A stretch of DNA of 16,864 nt from Victivallales bacterium (GTDB lineage Bacteria; Verrucomicrobiota; Lentisphaeria; Oligosphaerales; Oligosphaeraceae): NCBI GenBank assembly GCA_017431185.1, contig JAFRLP010000208.1, positions 1-16,864 of the forward strand. Direction: 5' to 3'. Positions 14,781-16,864 of this stretch are shown here, one piece after another. The translations under genes and the position numbers were made by a program. Under the pieces are notes generated by a model. It saw only the letters and a program-made list of their open reading frames with translations, was not told the origin of the DNA and did no database searches. The first letter of the stretch is position 1. Each line of letters begins with the position of its first letter.

Positions 14781-15485
14781 ATGAGAAACAGATTCACCCT
14801 GATTGAGTTGCTGGTTGTCATTGCCATCATCAGCATACTGGCGGCGATGCTGTTACCAGCCTTGGCCAAGGCACGGGAGAAGGCGCGAGCCGCCAGTTGC
14901 GTCAGCAACCTGAGGCAGTGCGGGTACATGATGGTCATCTATTCCGATGACTGTGGCGGTTTCTTCGTTCCCTACACGCTGATAGACGACGCATCGGGAC
15001 GGTGGGACCAGCAATTGAGGGATTATCTTGAATCCTGCCTCAACATGGGCAGCGGCTTCATCGCCACCTATGCCAATTCAAGCGATTATCCCAAATACAA
15101 GAAACTGGCGGGCTCCCTGGGGTGTCCCAGCGCAGTGGAGTCGAAGACGTGGGGCATGGACTATGGACTTAACTGCTATCTCTATCAGGCGGCGAACAAT
15201 ATGGACGCCTGGGGAGGCAGCCAGACGAAGAAAATGTGCTATATCCTGAGCCGAATACCTGCGCCGTCCAGTACCTTCACCTACGGCGACTCCTACAAGT
15301 TCGCCATCCAGTTCAGGGGGGACGAACAGGCGGGATACAGTGGTGTCGGATTTCGCTTCAGGCACGGAATGAAGGCCAATCTGCTCTTTGCGGATGGTCA
15401 TGTCGAATCTGCGCACAACATGGCAATCAATACGGCTCCCGCCTATAGTTGGAGGGCACGGTGGCCCTGGCTGGTGAGGAACTGA
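14781..15485 (+). CDS. Type IV pseudopilin-like protein with H-X9-DG motif
   Basis: The product has 234 residues. The N-terminus [20 protein letters not shown] is the prepilin-type signal and hydrophobic helix, followed by [20 protein letters not shown]. The C-terminus has the H-X9-DG motif with H195, D205 and G206 ([13 protein letters not shown]), a combination found in large families of PVC-group bacteria. The residue before the conserved Phe is Arg, where a prepilin peptidase substrate normally has Gly, so canonical processing is doubtful. The start is set by ATG 14781 with GGAG at 14771-14774; the reading frame stays open upstream but lies inside the regulator gene. It sits 10 bp after the regulator and 12 bp before the exported CBM9-like protein, so the three form one apparent operon. 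Its role, perhaps surface display or secretion, is unknown. Confidence 0.88.
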   Translation: MRNRFTLIELLVVIAIISILAAMLLPALAKAREKARAASCVSNLRQCGYMMVIYSDDCGGFFVPYTLIDDASGRWDQQLRDYLESCLNMGSGFIATYANSSDYPKYKKLAGSLGCPSAVESKTWGMDYGLNCYLYQAANNMDAWGGSQTKKMCYILSRIPAPSSTFTYGDSYKFAIQFRGDEQAGYSGVGFRFRHGMKANLLFADGHVESAHNMAINTAPAYSWRARWPWLVRN

Positions 15486-15491
15486 AGGAGG
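15485..15491 (+). promoter_or_regulatory. Strong ribosome-binding site deciding a TTG start
   Basis: AAGGAGG is 6 bases upstream of the TTG at 15498. It is the best Shine-Dalgarno match in the window and, together with the signal peptide that begins directly at that codon, fixes the non-ATG start of the exported protein. Confidence 0.88.
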
Positions 15492-15497
15492 CATCCC

Positions 15498-16864
15498 TTG
15501 AAAAAGCTCTTTCTTCTTTTGACCTTGGTGCCCCAGGCCTGTCTGCTCTTTGGCGCGGAACTGACCGTCCCGATGATTTCCACTCCCGTTCTGGACGGCA
15601 TAGTGGAATCGGACAGGGAATATTCCCACGCAATGCTTCTCAACAACTTTTTCCTGACCGATAGTTCAAGGGCCCCCCAGGAGAAAAGTGCGGTTTTTCT
15701 TGGCTGCGACAGCAAATTCCTCCTTGCTGGTGTAATCATGAAATCATACGCGCTGAATCCCTTCAGCAACATGGAAAAAGAGTTCAGGGCGGAACTTCAC
15801 GGGGACAACCAGCCAGTCTGGGACGATGACAGCCTGGAGATACGTGCGCTTTCCAGGGGCGGAGAGCGTTTCTATTTCGGATTCAACGCCAACGGCGCAA
15901 CCTATGCCAGAATGCCCGCGAATTTTCCGCGTCCCGTCCTGAAATGCGTCAAGGGCAACGGTCAGTTCAGCGCTGAAATCCTGTTGCCGATGGAGTTGCT
16001 CAATGGGGAGTGGGCCGTCAATTTCGTCCGTTTCGAGAAACGACTGAAGGAGACCACGACGACATTGCCTGCAAGGGGTTACAATCTCTGGTCGTATGAT
16101 GATTTCTGGCGTCTTGTGAAGGGGGACGAGGAGACGCCTGGAGTCCGCCTCTGCGACCTGTCTGGTGTCAATACGGAAACCTTGAGGCTGGAATTCTCAA
16201 GGAGTTTCTCAGGTAGGATGTCCATCTCAGCCCAGGACGGATGCCGTACTGAGCAGCTTGCGCTGACGACGGCAGCCACCGTCACTCCCAGGCTGCCGTC
16301 CGTACGAAAGGGGGAGAATCGGTTCCAGCTTGCTTTGGAGAGCGACCGAGGCGAACGTTGGTCTTTGCCTGTGTATGCCGTCCCCTCGTCAGATAGCCAG
16401 TTGAGCATTGTCTGGAGCATGCCTGAACTTATCGTTCTCTGCAATGGACGGCAACTTGAGTCGGGGAACGCGCTGGACTTGTCCCGTGCCAGGAACACGC
16501 TGGAGATACGGTCGCAGTTCCGACAGGCCATCATCCGACTTACCCATGGCGCCTTTGACGACATGGAGTATCCTGGACGCTTCGACGGCGCGGAGACAAC
16601 CGTCCGTTCAGGGGATGCCCTTGTCTTGACGGCTCCCCCTGGCAATCCCCCCTACGTCTTTCGGAAGGATTTCACGGTGTCCCCATCGCTGGTGAATCCG
16701 TATGGCATGGAAAAGCGACGACTGCTGCTGACATTGGGGGATGCCTATGATTTCGAACTCAATCCGTTGGCGTTGGGTGTCCTGCCTGTTGATGGTTTGG
16801 CCTTCAAGGTGCTGCTTCCCGAGGAGATTGACGTCCTGGACGTCTGCTCGCGTGTTCGGTACGA
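15498..16864 (+). CDS. Exported protein with N-terminal CBM9-like domain (3' end beyond window)
   Basis: An open frame of 455 codons starts at TTG 15498 and leaves the window without a stop. Residues 1-20 form a signal peptide (KKLFLLLTLVP to LLFGA, cleavage before ELTVP). Residues 25-205 resemble a CBM9/DOMON-like sugar-binding sandwich: STPVLDGIVESDREYSHA, then APQEKSAVFLGCDSKFL, VWDDDSLEIRAL, and a closing YNLWSYDDFW. After this the chain is beta-rich with no domain I can name, and no catalytic motif is visible in the part present. In Lentisphaerota such proteins are often long and may carry further domains or a glycoside hydrolase. It is the third gene of the regulator-pseudopilin unit, and a carbohydrate-binding role outside the cytoplasm is inferred. 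Full length and activity cannot be judged. Confidence 0.8.
   Translation, partial: MKKLFLLLTLVPQACLLFGAELTVPMISTPVLDGIVESDREYSHAMLLNNFFLTDSSRAPQEKSAVFLGCDSKFLLAGVIMKSYALNPFSNMEKEFRAELHGDNQPVWDDDSLEIRALSRGGERFYFGFNANGATYARMPANFPRPVLKCVKGNGQFSAEILLPMELLNGEWAVNFVRFEKRLKETTTTLPARGYNLWSYDDFWRLVKGDEETPGVRLCDLSGVNTETLRLEFSRSFSGRMSISAQDGCRTEQLALTTAATVTPRLPSVRKGENRFQLALESDRGERWSLPVYAVPSSDSQLSIVWSMPELIVLCNGRQLESGNALDLSRARNTLEIRSQFRQAIIRLTHGAFDDMEYPGRFDGAETTVRSGDALVLTAPPGNPPYVFRKDFTVSPSLVNPYGMEKRRLLLTLGDAYDFELNPLALGVLPVDGLAFKVLLPEEIDVLDVCSRVRY

Noticed and set aside
16079..16645. 188-codon minus-strand frame inside the CBM9-like gene
   Set aside because: The plus-strand frame is continuous across the region, with signal peptide, ribosome site and domain; the minus frame has none of these.

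Overview
The window looks like chromosomal DNA of a Gram-negative member of the PVC group, most likely a Lentisphaerota (Victivallis-like) bacterium. The outer membrane is implied by an LPS-assembly gene (lptD). The group assignment rests mainly on the right end: a GntR regulator with a LacI-type sensor, then a pseudopilin-like protein with an H-X9-DG motif, then an exported protein with a CBM9-like domain. I recall this combination as typical of Victivallales, but no database was searched. Base composition is GC-rich by eye.

Layout. 3-461: peptidyl-tRNA hydrolase ArfB (ribosome rescue). 537-1778: CapA-family metallophosphatase-like protein. 1779-2052: a gap with a short element bearing terminal inverted repeats, then a promoter/operator with nested palindromes. 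2053-3912: an Xre-type regulator followed 3 bp later by a MATE exporter. 4084-9258: an envelope cluster on the plus strand, made of lptD, an exported protein of unknown function with an Ala/Pro/Lys/Glu-rich tail, mreC, and a PfkB sugar kinase whose start overlaps the mreC stop. 9274-10718, minus strand: hisC and dgkA, overlapping by 4 bp. 10719-11082: a divergent gap with a second repeat-bounded structure lying in the probable hisC leader. 11083-13251: proA and a sugar-phosphate isomerase/epimerase-like TIM-barrel protein. 13252-13675: a gap filled by a 41-42 bp tandem array related to the element at 1835-1967. 13676 to the end: the regulator, the pseudopilin-like protein and the start of the CBM9-like exported protein, which starts with TTG and runs off the window.

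How the genes work together. Most of the window is housekeeping: ribosome rescue, LPS export, cell-shape control, lipid recycling, and histidine and proline biosynthesis. The Xre-MATE pair looks like a self-regulated exporter unit. The right-end trio looks like a ligand-controlled module that makes surface or periplasmic carbohydrate-binding proteins.

The least explained material is intergenic. One repeat family occurs twice in opposite orientation, with one core unit at 1835-1967 and four at 13374-13533. A different element, bounded by inverted and direct repeats, sits upstream of hisC. No tRNA, rRNA, CRISPR array, transposase or complete insertion sequence was seen.
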